From the NCBI GenBank assembly GCA_964030475.1, contig CAXIPT010000002.1, forward strand, positions 13,273,267 to 13,337,266: 64,000 nt of DNA, read 5' to 3'. Numbering within the stretch: the stretch's first letter is position 1; every line of letters begins with the position of its first letter. The notes under the pieces were generated by a model. That model was not told where the DNA came from and made no database searches. It worked only from the letters and a program-made list of their open reading frames with translations. This document shows positions 40,413 through 53,197 of the stretch, in pieces. This stretch comes from Tethya wilhelma. Lineage: Eukaryota; Porifera; Demospongiae; Tethyida; Tethyidae. A program made the translations under genes and the position numbers.

Positions 40413-41765
40413 TCAAATGATGATAGTGGAAAGCATTGCACACACTGCCAGCACCAACAGAGTAATGCTTGTATGAGCAGCACTGGCTGTGGTTGTGACC
40501 AACTCAAGCTCAGAGCTAACAAACTCTTCAACTGAAAAATTTTCATCCATATCGATCATCACTGTTAAGTCAATCATAGCTGTGCTGTCTGGACACCCCT
40601 CCATATTCACTTCAAGCAGAGCTTGCACTACAAATCCATCAACAACTTGCACTGTCTCATTAGTAGATGAAGAAAGGCTCAGGGAAGTCACAGGTGTACT
40701 ATTTTCTGCGCAACGAACAGCCCCTAGGCGTCGAAACTGGGTAATAGCGTAATCGACAGCACTTGCAATAAGTTCCATGTCATCTTCAGTATCAGGTGTC
40801 TGTGCATTACAAGTCTCAGCAGTGAGGGATGGAGTCTGGGCTGGTAGAGAACTGAGTTGAGTCGATGAGATTGTTACAAAGCCTATCAGCTGGTTTCGAC
40901 CTCTTGCTATTCTAAAGTATCCATTTTCACCAAAGCCAGTCCCCCAGCTATTTTTAACCACCCAGTAGGGCGTCCCTCGGTAGTTACTAGAGCTGTAGTC
41001 TACTACTTCGACACCGTGATTAGGCTTTCTTATTGGGTTCCCACAATAAACTCCACATCTATAGTCCTTGAAAGTACTTGTTACTTCCATTCGAGCATAA
41101 ACTGGCCGCCTATCGGCCAATGCACTAATGACAGCAAATTCAGTTGGCAATTCAGTGAAGCCTGGTATACGGTTGCTTGAGGGGCTGAAAGGAATCACAG
41201 TATTGTCACAAGTTGTAGGACATACAAGTGGATTCCTTCTCTTATTTTCCAAATTTCGAGATGAGTAAAGAGATAATGTATAGGGCAAACACATTCCAGG
41301 AACAGCACCTATTGAATACATAAATCCAAATGCCCAATACGCACTACCACCACAGCAACCATTACCAACAGCTTGAGATCTCCTACGGAAAGGACTAATA
41401 CACTTTGTGAGATAATCTTGAGAGTAAGTTGGCACATTACGACCACGTAGTCGCATATAATCAGTGAAAACATGAGTGGATGCAAATGCCCAGCAACTTC
41501 CACATGATCCCTGCTGTTGAGGAGTAGCAAGCAAACCAGATGCTCTTCTTCCAAGTGCATCAAAAGCTTTGTTGTCACCCAGAGTGCAGGTTGGGTGCTG
41601 GTTTTTGTCCTGCCACTCTGAAGTAGAGCTACGTTTTTCTCGGTTACTCATTTGATAGGCATCCCATCTTGCTGATCGGCCAGGATTTGAATTGATCTCT
41701 TTTGCTTCACAGTTGGATAAACAGATCACAAGAAGAACTGTCACAAACCTAATTGGGTGATACAT
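40413..41765 (-). CDS. Papain-family cysteine protease with C-terminal cystatin-like domain and probable GPI anchor
   Basis: Single exon, 450 aa. Signal peptide (residues 1-21), short propeptide without an ERFNIN helix, then a C1A peptidase. The motif QQGSCGSCWAFA holds oxyanion Gln85 and catalytic Cys91; GCCGG follows; NHGVEVVDY gives His250; VVKNSWG gives Asn272. After the peptidase (~residue 305), a ~115-aa module has the cystatin order: helix AVDYAITQF, then QVVDG (373-377, the Q-x-V-x-G protease-binding loop), then strand FVVQALLEV. A hydrophobic C-terminus (SITLLVLAVCAMLSTIII) preceded by small residues suggests a GPI anchor. Secreted or surface protease; self-inhibition is inferred. 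Confidence 0.82.
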   Translation of the reverse strand: MYHPIRFVTVLLVICLSNCEAKEINSNPGRSARWDAYQMSNREKRSSTSEWQDKNQHPTCTLGDNKAFDALGRRASGLLATPQQQGSCGSCWAFASTHVFTDYMRLRGRNVPTYSQDYLTKCISPFRRRSQAVGNGCCGGSAYWAFGFMYSIGAVPGMCLPYTLSLYSSRNLENKRRNPLVCPTTCDNTVIPFSPSSNRIPGFTELPTEFAVISALADRRPVYARMEVTSTFKDYRCGVYCGNPIRKPNHGVEVVDYSSSNYRGTPYWVVKNSWGTGFGENGYFRIARGRNQLIGFVTISSTQLSSLPAQTPSLTAETCNAQTPDTEDDMELIASAVDYAITQFRRLGAVRCAENSTPVTSLSLSSSTNETVQVVDGFVVQALLEVNMEGCPDSTAMIDLTVMIDMDENFSVEEFVSSELELVTTTASAAHTSITLLVLAVCAMLSTIII

Positions 41766-42030
41766 TTCTCAATTGTAAATGAATGCAGAGGTGCAACTAT
41801 AATAATAATAGCATAATACTTCAGTAAAAACATATGTTATTATATAGAGTCCTATAGAATTGAATTCATTGTTTCCACGCAATTTCCAAGAAAACAATTA
41901 AGAAACACCCACTCAAAAAATATGGCAAATGTGTTTGTTGTGGACTTCTTGTTAATTAGCATAGGCAAGAAGAGATGTATGCATTGGGAAACAGACAAGT
42001 TATTATCTGGGGTATATCAAAGTATTATAA

Positions 42031-42402
42031 ACCACCAATGTGTGCATTCCCCTAGTAATAATGATGAAAAAAGTTCAACTTGATCGACGAGTGCAGACAT
42101 GATATCAGCTAGTACATACACTTAGTATACAGTAAAACCTCTGAGCAATGGACACATAAGCTTTGAGGACAGTATAAATTTGGCTTTGTATATAGAGAGG
42201 TTGTTCTCTTCTCGCAGGCTCTGTTTGTATTGCTACAATAGGAAATTGGAATTTTTGGGAACCAAGAATCGTCCCTTTGTTGATCAGCTTATGTGTCCTT
42301 TGCACAGAGGTTTTACTGTATACTAAGTGTATGTACTAGGTGATATGTCTGCACTCGTCGATTAAGTTTAACTTTTTTTTCATAATGCACACATTGGTGG
42401 GC
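42031..42402. mobile_element. ~370-bp inverted-repeat element
   Basis: Arms of about 100 bp: CACCAATGTGTGCATT, CGACGAGTGCAGACAT and CTTAGTATACAGTAAAACCT on the left; AGGTTTTACTGTATACTAAG, GTCTGCACTCGTCG and AATGCACACATTGGTG on the right. No coding capacity. Confidence 0.8.
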
Positions 42403-43165
42403 GAGCTGAAGTGAGATGCACACTATTAATAGTTATTCATAAACAGTGTCACACTCTACAGTGGAGTGGTCATTTTTATAGCTCTTATCGAACAGTCTTT
42501 TTAGAGACAGCTATAGCATGACCACTATACACTCTATCTATACTCATTTTTCAACTCAGTGCTTTCTATACAAGTACTGATAAAACAAGTTTAGAAACAG
42601 CAATGCTCTTTTTTAGTTCACACAGAGACCATTGTCAAACATTGGCCCAATAGCCCAGTACTGTAATTACCACAGCTTGCAAATTAAGTGGTCTTCTGGT
42701 CCAAAATCTGACATGATCTGTGCAATCTTTCCAGTGGCATTTTGTTTTCCACCCAGGGTATACTGGTATAGCTAGGCTACTGGCATGGGGAATGTGCATG
42801 GAATGGGAGCCGAGGGAGGCAGTTCTCTCCCAGCAAATGTGTGATCCTATATATACTCCAACCTGATTGAGCTACGTAGCTGCATGAGCAAAGACTTATG
42901 GTATACCAAATGAAGCTATTGTATACATCAGTTGAGTGGGCATTAATGATAATTAGGAGGAAATAATTTTATTGTTATTACTTCTCCCCACACAGCCCCA
43001 CCCCTATAACATAATCATACTTGCTTTTGTTTACAGATGGTAATGTATTGCTAGCCTCATATACTTTAGTATACACTATCTACACTACTGTCACTGCTAA
43101 CAGTATAATGCATGCAAAACAATATCCAGTGAATTCTGAAACGCTATAACTGAACTGTTTCTAAA

Positions 43166-43271
<106 letters not shown>

Positions 43272-43727
43272 TTACATTTCACCCACTTCAGCAAAGGCAT
43301 CTCTGCAGATAGATTGAGTGACTCATATAAGCAGGACCAACTAGACCACCACTTAGAGCTGCCATATAGCTTTCAATCTTACCTGTGTAGATATATAATG
43401 TAGCAATTATGTATAGATCCATCTTCATGTACAACACATGTGCACTACATATACTATACCAGACTCGTATGTATATATATTCATATGTCCATGCCATGTA
43501 CATGTTTATGTGTGAGCACCATGTTAAAAAGCTAAGCATTGCAATTATTGTACATCTTTGAAGCTGCTAATCCAATATCATGACTGTACATGTGCTAGTA
43601 GTGAGGCATCTCCAATGACCACTGCATGTGAGTTACTAGTACCTAGCTACATTCATGAATCAAAAAAGGAGATGTGAATGTATGCATGCAGGCTGGAATC
43701 TTTTTAATTTGCTAGACATGTAGTTGA

Positions 43728-45030
43728 TCAGATAGGAGGAAATGATATAAATATCCTTTCTAGTAAGAGATTCATTCAAGAGAAAAATGCTATAGTTTTA
43801 TGGGAGAGATGGGCGTTCACTAGAAAAGGATTCATCAGTTTCCATTCTCTATGTACATAACAATTATACTATTGTCTCCACATGACTGCCGCTCTCTTGT
43901 GATGAATCTTGATGCTCAATCAATGACCTCTTCAGTCAGTTCAGAAAAATTCATGATTTGCTAGTCGTATTATAGAAAGCTGATAGGAGGAAATGCTATA
44001 AATATCCTCTCTAGTAAGAGATTCATTCAAGAGAAAATCCTATAGCTTAATGGAAGAGATGGGCGTTCCGGCACTAGGAAAGGATTCATCATGCAGTTTC
44101 CCATTTGTTCTCTATGTACATTATTATTGTCTCCACATGACTGCCACTCTCTTGTGATGAATCTTGATGATCATAACACCTCTTGAGAAAAATTCATGAT
44201 TTGCTATAGTCATATTATTGATCTTATAGAAAGCTGATAGGAGGAAATGCTATAAATATCTTAAACTTCTTAGTGAAAGATTCATCTCAAGAAAAAATGC
44301 TATAAAGCTTAATGGGAAAGATGCATGGGCATTCACTCTATAAAGGATTCATCACACCATACAGGAGGTCCATCCAGTTCCCATCTGTTATTTCTAGCTA
44401 CATGCACTATTGTCTCTACATGACTACCACTCTCTTCAAAAGACTGAGTCTCTTGTGATGAATCATCAATGATAATAATTGATAACGCCTCTTGCTGAGA
44501 AAGATTCATAGGAGGAAATGCTATAGATATCATCTCTAAACACATTATGGAATTGGTCTTCCATTTATGAAATGAGGTAGTGTTAAAATTCACTAAGTTT
44601 TTGTAAAATTTCAGCATACAAGTCAAATTTATTTCAAATCTTAACAAAATCTCTTACATAAAGTGTCCAAAGTAATATCACCTAATAGATAAATTATGCA
44701 ACATTTTGCTTGGTTTAGCTAAAATTTTTGAAAAATTCTTATGTTTAAAAGATGATATTTTTTCTCTAGCAAAAACAGCATGCATGTTTAGCAAGCCTCT
44801 TTAGCAAGCCTCATTTCATAAACGGAAGGGTACGTAATTTCATAATGTGTTTCTAGTGAAAGATACATTATACAAGAGGAAATGCAATAAATATCATCTC
44901 TAGTAAAAGATTCATCTCAAGAAAAAATTTTAATCAAATGGGAAGGATGCCCTTAGGATGGGCACTAGAAAAGGATCCATCACACCATGCATGGCTACAG
45001 GAGGTCCATTAATGATTTCCCAGCTGCATG
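43728..45030. repeat. Tandem ~250-bp repeats, four to five degenerate copies
   Basis: GATAGGAGGAAATG recurs at 43731, 43982 and 44236, with a further diverged copy at about 44507 (spacing 251, 254, ~272). Each is followed by AGAGATTCATTCAAGAGAAA-like, GGGCGTTC and CTCCACATGACTGCC blocks. A last copy resumes after an insertion at 44538-44852. Confidence 0.85.
44538..44852. mobile_element. 315-bp inverted-repeat element inserted in the tandem array
   Basis: AAACACATTATGGAATT...TTTATGAAATGAGG at the left and CCTCATTTCATAAA...AATTTCATAATGTGTTT at the right are reverse complements. Removing it restores the repeat sequence CATCTCTAGTGAAAG, with a 2-3-bp target duplication. Confidence 0.75.
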
Positions 45031-45342
45031 TTATCTCTATACACCATTATGGGAGGATCAAAATACCATTAAGTGCATGGGCTGGGGTACTCAAGGCATG
45101 CATGGTTGCAGACTGCTGCACACTAAGAAGGCCACACTAGTTTGATACCTATATATCCTTCAATCACATCTTTTCTTGGCCCTCTATAGGAAATTAATAT
45201 AATAATGTTATTAGTGTAGACATGTACTTAGACTGAATATTCATGAGAATAATAAAGCTCACTCAATCATTGGATAATGTGTAATCTGGTATAAGAAATA
45301 TAGTCAATACTTATTTAAAAACAACAACTGATATTACAGAAA

Positions 45343-46595
45343 TTAACAAGCAGTGAAACTATCATTAGAACCACTTAAAGTGTGTGCTTTAGATCTAACA
45401 GGACTGGAAGAGGATGGAGGCTTCTTTTCACTACCACCTAAACTGTTTGATCGATGAGATGGGTTCACAGAGTTCATGTTCACTGGGTTGTGATTCGGTA
45501 ATGGTGGCTTGTCCGGTGACTTTGATCTCTTCTTCTTCTTGGGTTCCTCATCGAGGGGGTCCAGGAGGTAGTAGAGGTGACCCAGGGGGCCGGCCACCTC
45601 ATGGTACGACTCCTATATATGTATCGTTGTAAAGAAAATAATATATTTGACTTTTAGAATCTAGCTTGATAGCAGACATACTAAAACTCACTCTAGTGAT
45701 TTTCCCTGTCCGTTCAAGCTGTTCATCCTCTGCAACTTCAACTGTTACTGGAGAAGTACGCCGTGCTTTGGCAGAAAGATGTCTTGAGTCCTCCAATGGT
45801 ACACTACTCCCTGAGTCTACAAGGAATGAGAGAATGACCAGAAAAATTAATAATAAATGCATTAAAAAATATTTTGAGTGTCCTCATTTCATATGCACAT
45901 GGAACATACCTAATGCACTCTGTATGTACATACCTGTGTTGTGTTGTTTCTTGTCAGTCACCTCTGGCTCTCCATTGGTTTGGTGAGAATCTGACTTTGA
46001 GTTACTTCTCTCCTTCCTTGCTGGTTTTGGTGACACTTGTGGAGGTGTTCTCTTGGGACTAGCACTAGGAGCTCTCTCATTGGAGTTGACTCCTTCAGTT
46101 TCAGTCTTGGATGGTGGACCTTGAGAAACAGAGTTAACTTGAAAGTCACAAAATTGAAGTCACTGTTTGATTGTTTACAAGAGTTAATTTTTTTTTTACA
46201 ATAACAGAGGAGAAAGAATTATAAATCGTAGTATTGTAATTTACCTCTCAATGTATAAGCAGAGTTATAGCATACTACTGTAGCTAGAGGCTATCTTTAA
46301 GTTAGAGTGCATGCTCACACAAACAGGCAAAAATAACCATACATGTATTTGACTCTTACTTGAGGGTGTCTCTTCTTTTGCATTATTCTCCTCTTCCTTC
46401 CCTTGAGGTGAGGTGACACCATTGCCGTTAGAGGTACTGGTAGTTGACTCCTCAGTCTTAGTCTCCTCTGAGATGACCTTGGGGTCACTGTCTGTGGTGG
46501 TGGGTTGAGAGGAACTGATGGAGGGGCTGTTGGGATTACTGTCACTGCACTCCAGTTCACCTTTCTCAGCTAGCTGGAGATTTTCATGCTNTTTA

Positions 46596-46636
<41 letters not shown>

Positions 46637-46644
46637 GTGCGTGT

Positions 46645-46710
<66 letters not shown>

Positions 46711-48820
46711 GTGCGTGTGCGTGTGTGCGTGCGTGTGTGTGTGTGTGCTATACATAAAATGATTGAGTGAGTGAAGTGTGTGATGTAGGATCGAGGTATA
46801 AGACACGTGTTTTGTGTTGTAACATTAATTGATTATACCATCTTGTCTCTGAGCTCAGCAAAGGTTGGTCTCTCATCTGGGTCATGCTGAGTACAGTCCA
46901 GAATCATCTCATAGCTGAATGGAATCAGTACAAGCAAAATATAGTGATTTGGGAATGCAGTGTATGTATGTAGCTATGAAAAGAGCAGCTAAGCAATTGG
47001 TACTTGGTGATCGAGAGAACTATATGCCTAACTAAAGCTATAGAGCATCCTACTTACATGACCCCGGGACACGGTCTTGGTTTGCTCAACTTGAGTCCCT
47101 TCTCTTCAATCTGTTCCAGCAGCTCTCTATTCTCCACTCCAGGGTAGGGGGTACGACCCAGGGTCATGATCTCCCATATCAACACACCATAACTCCTACA
47201 ACAACATGCACACAAATAAATATTCAGATTAAAAGTTTTGTCCAAACAATTATCTGGAAATGGTCATCAAAAATATACATGTATGATTGATGGACGTTCA
47301 GGAACAACGGAGAATGAAAGCTTTTAGCACAAACTTCTTGGCAGCAGCAAAAAGCCTAAAGCTATAGCTAGTTCAGAAACCTCAAGTTTGAATCCTGGTT
47401 AGGATTATGATCACCATTCATTCCGAACTCACCAAACGTCTGATTTTGAAGTGAAGATAAAGTACATGAGAGACTCTAGGGCCATCCACTTGGCAGGAAG
47501 TGGGCGGGGCTTTGTCCCTTGATGTTTGTACATCTCAGAGTACAAATGTCTGCAAGTCAAGACAAACACACACACACATGCACAGCTTAAACACCACATC
47601 CATGTGTGCATGCACCATCATGGCATGGATCTAACACATACCTTGAAAGGCCAAAGTCTGCTATCTTTGCATGCATGTTATTATCGTCATCCACTTTCAC
47701 CAGGATGTTCCTGGCAGCAAGATCACGATGTACAGTGTTACTGAAGGAAGAAAACACACAATAGAAGTGTAAAATGACACACACACAATACACTTTCTAT
47801 TCACAGTACGCAAATACACTGGCAAACAAACAACACTCAAAGAAGAACAATTTAAGGTAGAGAGCTAGAGAACAGAGAATGCATGCACCACACAGTGAGA
47901 CTACATACAGTCCAGTGGCGAGGTAGTCCATCCCGTCTGCCACTTGGTAGGCAATGTTGAGTTGTTTTGTGAGAGGCATGGTTGGTCTTGAGTCTTTCAA
48001 CACACCCAGCAAGTCACCCTGGTTCATGTACTCCTCTATCAGGAGGAGGGGGTAGTCCCTACAATAATGACATCACAACACAAAATCACTAGCTTTCTCC
48101 ATTTCACAAGTATATATCTATCTGCGTTTTAGACTGTACGTATAATTATTTTGACTACGGTTATGGCAAACAATTTATTATGGTATGAGGCTCTATTTTC
48201 TCACTTGGTGCACACAGCAATCAGTTTGACCACTCTAAAATGCTCTACTTTGGACATCTCTTTAGCCTCTCTCAAGAAGTCCTCCATTTGCTGACTGTGA
48301 TGACCATGACGGGCTATGAAGTCACTCACTGCAACACAAGGGTATATATATTTATGGATAGGACAGTACATGGAATAAAAATAGTTTACTACACATAATA
48401 TATGACATTTTTCTTGGTTTGAGCTAGGTGGATCTTAGTCTATCGAGCTAGACTCATTTTCGCTTTAACGACCCTTCCTATCATCATAATAGAGCGAAAA
48501 ATGGGTCTAGCTCGATGGACTAGGTGGATCTTCCCTCATAAAGTACTGTGACAATGGTTCACAAGGGAAGAGCTAGAGTCTGCATGGTACATGTATCCAC
48601 TCACATCTGAGTTGTTTAACGGCTACCTCGTGAGGTTTGTCTCCATCACATCCAGGCAGGCCAGTGGCTTCAGCCAAGAACACCTTAATTAATGAGTGTA
48701 TGACAAACACACATAAAACATCAGTGTGAAAAGTACACAAGGAAAAGTGCTATCACACTGTGATTTTTCTCATAGCCTCATGTGTACATGCACCAAGGTT
48801 ACCTACCCATCTTAACATGT

Positions 48821-48868
<48 letters not shown>

Positions 48869-50021
48869 CGTGTAAATGAGGTTATGCTAACAGATTTTAC
48901 TAGTTATGCAACCTTTGAGCACTTGCCAATATATACAGAGAAACGGCAGCTGCCATTCCATTTCCACATCAGAAACATACCTCTCCAAATGCCCCCTCTC
49001 CTAATGCACTCTTGTAGTTGATTTTCTGTCTGGGGACTTGCAAGTGCTCGAGACAGTCCTGCAGTGACTTGAATATTGGACTGAGAGGAGACACCATCAT
49101 CTAGAGGGAAGTGAATGGTGGGGGAGAGAGGGAGCATGTGTGAAGATGGTGTGTATACCAGTGCATGTGCAAGTGACTGTGTGCTGTCTCTTACTGGTTG
49201 GTTTTGATCTTCCAAGTCATCAGGAGAAGGTGATCTTGCCTCAGGGCATGTAGGAGCTGAGAGAGGAGCAAAACAACAAAAAAAATCATCACTAAAAGCA
49301 CCAAAGCAACCAGCATACATCATGCAACTGTACTAAAGCATGTGAATGGCAACATACAAATATTTTTGTAGCCTTCAACAAAACTATAAATAATCTCGAG
49401 TGTAACAGCAATAAGTTAAGATGGAAACAATTTAAAAGGATTGCCCACTATTTTCAAAATGTGCTGCACAAATTCTCAAAATGTGCAGAACAGATACATG
49501 TACCCTGATTGATACAGCAGTTCCAACCAACTCACCATCGTGCATGTATTCACTGTTGTCCACTCTCCTCAGGGAGTACCTGACGGCTGTCCTGAAGTTG
49601 ACCAGCTTCATGTCGTGGAGGTCCAAGAGGAAGGGCATGGGGGAGGGGAGGCACAGGGTGAGCTCCGCCCACTGGGACCCACTGTCATACATCTCCTCAA
49701 TCTGAATGTTGGTGTCTCTTTCAAAGGGATGCCACACCTGCTTGGAGGGGTCACCCCACTCCCATATGGCCTGCAGGGGGGAAGGCACTAACACTGATAA
49801 CATGTATACCAATATCACATCAATATATGACAGAACTACACTGCTGGCAAGGGTGGGTCATGCTAAAGTCAAGTCTGGTCCAATAGAAAATAACATAATA
49901 ATCATATAGTAGTAACTAAGGTGTAGAGTACATACTTACAGGAAGGTCTGCCATCTTTGCGTGAAGCACTGCATGTACAAGAAGAAAGAACAAACAAGCA
50001 TGAATACGCAGTTAAGCTGGA

Positions 50022-50064
<43 letters not shown>

Positions 50065-50340
50065 GGTGGATGTCTCACCTTCCGGTCTCTCTTCAATCAG
50101 GATGGTCCTCTTGATCCGATGGACGACACGGGTACGAGGGTGTGTCCTTGTCATGTGACCAAGATTATACTGGTAGGCCATTTGGGCATCGCCATAGTTG
50201 AAGGTATTGTCATTCTCACAGTAGTGAGCCTCAACCCTGAAGGAGTCTCCATCAGGGAGGGCATTCCACAGCCCACCATCATAGTACTCCCATATCACCT
50301 AGAGTGGGTGCAGAGGAAAGGAGGGAGGGAGGGAGGGAGG

Positions 50341-50378
<38 letters not shown>

Positions 50379-50501
50379 NNNNNNNNNNNNNNNNNNNNNN
50401 NNNNNNNNNNNNNNNNNNNNNNNNNNNNNNNNNNNNNNNNNNNNNNNNNNNNNNNNNNNNNNNNNNNNNNNNNNNNNNNNNNNNNNNNNNNNNNNNNNNN
50501 N

Positions 50502-50575
<74 letters not shown>

Positions 50576-51914
50576 TAGGGCTTCGATTTATGAATACTCT
50601 ACAGCATAATTCATAAACATTGTATGCCTATGGGATCTTATGGGACAGTCCCAGACATATTTGTATCTACAGGAGAGAAGCTAGGTTCTGATAAATCCAA
50701 GCAAAGAACTTATTTTACTATACAGGAGATAGCAAGTCCACAATGGTTGTTTCATAGTCATGAAGTTGTCAGTGTTTGTGCTAAGGATTTGGTACCACGA
50801 GATCAATTTCGTGGGAATTGATTTCATGGGAAAACACCGTGCCAAGCCTTCAATTCACTGCACATACTTGCCACTGCCATTGTCAACTCTTATGATTATA
50901 AATAACCGGAAAGTGTAATGCATGTAAACTGCTGTGATCATGAGAGGCCACACACAGATAGAGTTGTGGCATTATAATATTATCATAGATCTTCCAAGAA
51001 GTACTCTCGCAATAGGCACAACAATGAGTACTACAGCGTACATAACATGTATACAACAGTAGATTCACTGTTTGCAGACATGGAGCAAATTATTTTATAT
51101 GCAACAATCAAATTTTGTTCTTCTTATTCCCATAGGCTACCAGAGGATGGTGATAGTATAGGAGGAGATGGTGGGAATCACATAGTAGGATAGTAAATCT
51201 CAATCAGCATCTAGCACACTATGACAGACAGCCACACACACACCCTCCAAATGAGCCACCTTTATCAGACACCAAGACACAGCACAGCCACCAAGTACAT
51301 ACAACAGTCATACTGTAAATACTATACCTTCTCTCTCTTGTACTCTAACTTTGTGAGTTCACAGATGACCTTCAGCCATGCCTCGAGGTTATTTCTGTAG
51401 AGGGAGAGACAAATTGAACAACCAATGAATGGAACGACACGTGTACTCTTGTAGAACCCTGTGTAGCAGGGACAAGCATATATCACGGACTACAAGAGCA
51501 GTCTGACTGAGTGGGGACAAAGGCTTCATTATCAGTGTAGCTTATCTCCATCTCAATTTCATTGAGAGGTACAAATTGTCATGGAGACAGTGATACAATC
51601 ACATGACAGCTAGATCAATACCTACTGGACATCTTGTGAAATTGTACAGTGTACAGGTAAGGAAAGTTCATACAAAGGCTCCCAAGATTTATATATATGC
51701 TGCTACCATACAGATACAAAATGGCATCTAGAGTCATACACACACACACAAACACACACACGTATACTTAAGGGCATGAAACTAGTTTGCTTGCCATTGA
51801 CCCCCTGTGACCTCTAGCTACTGTATTGACGTGCACCTCTACCAATCTAGTAACCAGCAATTAGCCTATAAAAACATTGGTTGTTAATCAACGACAAACA
51901 AACACACACGCGCG

Positions 51915-51955
<41 letters not shown>

Positions 51956-52202
51956 CTAACAGTACTTACTCAGTATCGACATTAAGCAGCACTCTCTTTG
52001 AGCCTCTCAGTTTGAGGGTGAAGCAGTGAGGGTGCTTAGGATGGTCCAACATTCTAGTGATGCCCTTCACGTGCATCAGTTCCAACTTCTCTTTCTTCAT
52101 TACTTTTGATTCTTTGCGGTTGTCAAGGAAGAAGGAGATGAAAGGACCCTTGGAAGAGAACTGATGGAGGACAGCCCAACCTCGCTCCAGCTGTTTATCA
52201 GG

Positions 52203-52255
<53 letters not shown>

Positions 52256-52378
52256 AGTGTGAGTCTCACTTACCGCTGGTTTACTACTGAATATGCCAGC
52301 CTTCTTGCTCTTGAAGAGTGTCATCCATCCCTCCTTGAGAACATTCCTCCCTTCAAGAGTCGTCGTAGATGAGGCCAT
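45343..52378 (-). CDS. PH-WWE-WWE cytoplasmic tyrosine kinase (novel domain architecture)
   Basis: Nineteen in-phase exons on the minus strand, 893 aa: 52378-52274, 52202-51970, 51394-51328, 50298-50079, 49968-49940, 49770-49536, 49256-49195, 49100-48981, 48683-48605, 48328-48205, 48058-47909, 47740-47642, 47549-47433, 47195-47058, 46914-46839, 46588-46360, 46137-45934, 45816-45692, 45612-45343. Residues ~12-133 are a PH domain (LKEGWMTLFKSK...NNLEAWLKVICELTKLE). WWE 1 is ~136-205 (VIWEYYDGGLWNAL) and WWE 2 ~219-292 (AIWEWGDPSKQVWHPF...LRRV). The kinase (~345-616) has GEGAFGE (351-357), VAVK (Lys380), Glu404, HRDLAARN (479-486), DFG (503-505), loop Tyr515 and PAKWMALES: an intact tyrosine kinase. 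A ~275-aa Ser/Pro/Lys tail follows. No TM or signal peptide. The exon 16 acceptor adjoins an N and is the least certain junction. Confidence 0.85.
46602..46747. repeat. (GT)n microsatellite in kinase intron
   Basis: About 145 bases of GT with GC interruptions, beside the N at 46591. Confidence 0.95.
48436..48522. mobile_element. 87-bp MITE with 9-bp target duplication inside a kinase intron
   Basis: TAGTCTATCGAGCTAGACTC at the left and GGGTCTAGCTCGATGGACTA at the right. Flanked by identical GGTGGATCT at 48427-48435 and 48523-48531. A diverged relative lies at 10209. Confidence 0.88.
48823..48864. repeat. (AG)n microsatellite in kinase intron
   Basis: About 40 bases of AG dinucleotides. Confidence 0.9.
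50329..50571. repeat. (GGGA)n/(GA)n, N gap and (CA)n(GA)n in kinase intron 3
   Basis: Unsequenced 50379-50501 flanked by simple repeats. The flanking exons (51394-51328 and 50298-50079) are both complete and in phase, so no coding sequence need be missing, although an extra exon in the gap cannot be excluded. Confidence 0.9.
52204..52252. repeat. (GT)n microsatellite at kinase exon 2 acceptor
   Basis: On the minus strand this (CA)n run ends in the AG acceptor of exon 2, as also seen in CSDE1. Confidence 0.9.
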
Positions 52379-52807
52379 TTATAATAGTGCTTTCAGAAAC
52401 AACTGTATGTATGTATGTAGCAATGTGCGGCATTCATACATGAACAATTGCATGACCTTACCTAGCAACCAAATAACTGACTACAATAGAAAGGAAGATA
52501 ACAGTCACAGTGGGCTAAAATCACTCCATAACAAGAGTCCATTGTATGTAAAAAAAAATTTTTAAAAAGCTTGACTTAGAAATAGTGAAACTAAACATTT
52601 ATGTATGGGTAAGCTAGCTCACATGACTGCTCCAATGTTCATTCATGTAGTTACATACAATAAGGCTTCATGAATTACAACAATCCATGACTCAGCACAT
52701 TCCTATTGTCAATATGCAGGATTGTTTAGAGCCTGAACCAGCACAAAGAGACACAGAGACAATCTACAAACAGCTGCCATTACTCCCCAGAGATTGAAAA
52801 ACCCATN

Positions 52808-52854
<47 letters not shown>

Positions 52855-53150
52855 TTCATTTACATATACTGTAGTACATTGTTTGTGTATGCCTTTTGTC
52901 GATGTTCATAGTACCTATGTGTAGTGAAGAAATTGGGTGGACATGAAAGCCTAGTGTTTTGTTTTGTCTTTGTGTGGTGATAACAACTCCATTATTAGAG
53001 GAACCCTTATTATTGGGTTAGCCCCTTTGGTCTGCAGCTCTTAATATGTGACATTGTTAACCTATCAAAGACTAGAATAAAATGGTGTGCCAAGCTAACT
53101 TTATGTAGTTCCCATCATTCTACTTCCTCTGGTTAACAAGTTAACACACA

Positions 53151-53197
<47 letters not shown>

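Noticed and set aside
44333..44647. 104-aa minus-strand frame
   Set aside because: Spans a tandem repeat and a MITE end; no conservation with neighbouring repeat copies.
46518..46806. Val/Cys and Thr/His repeat proteins
   Set aside because: Translations of a (GT)n microsatellite.
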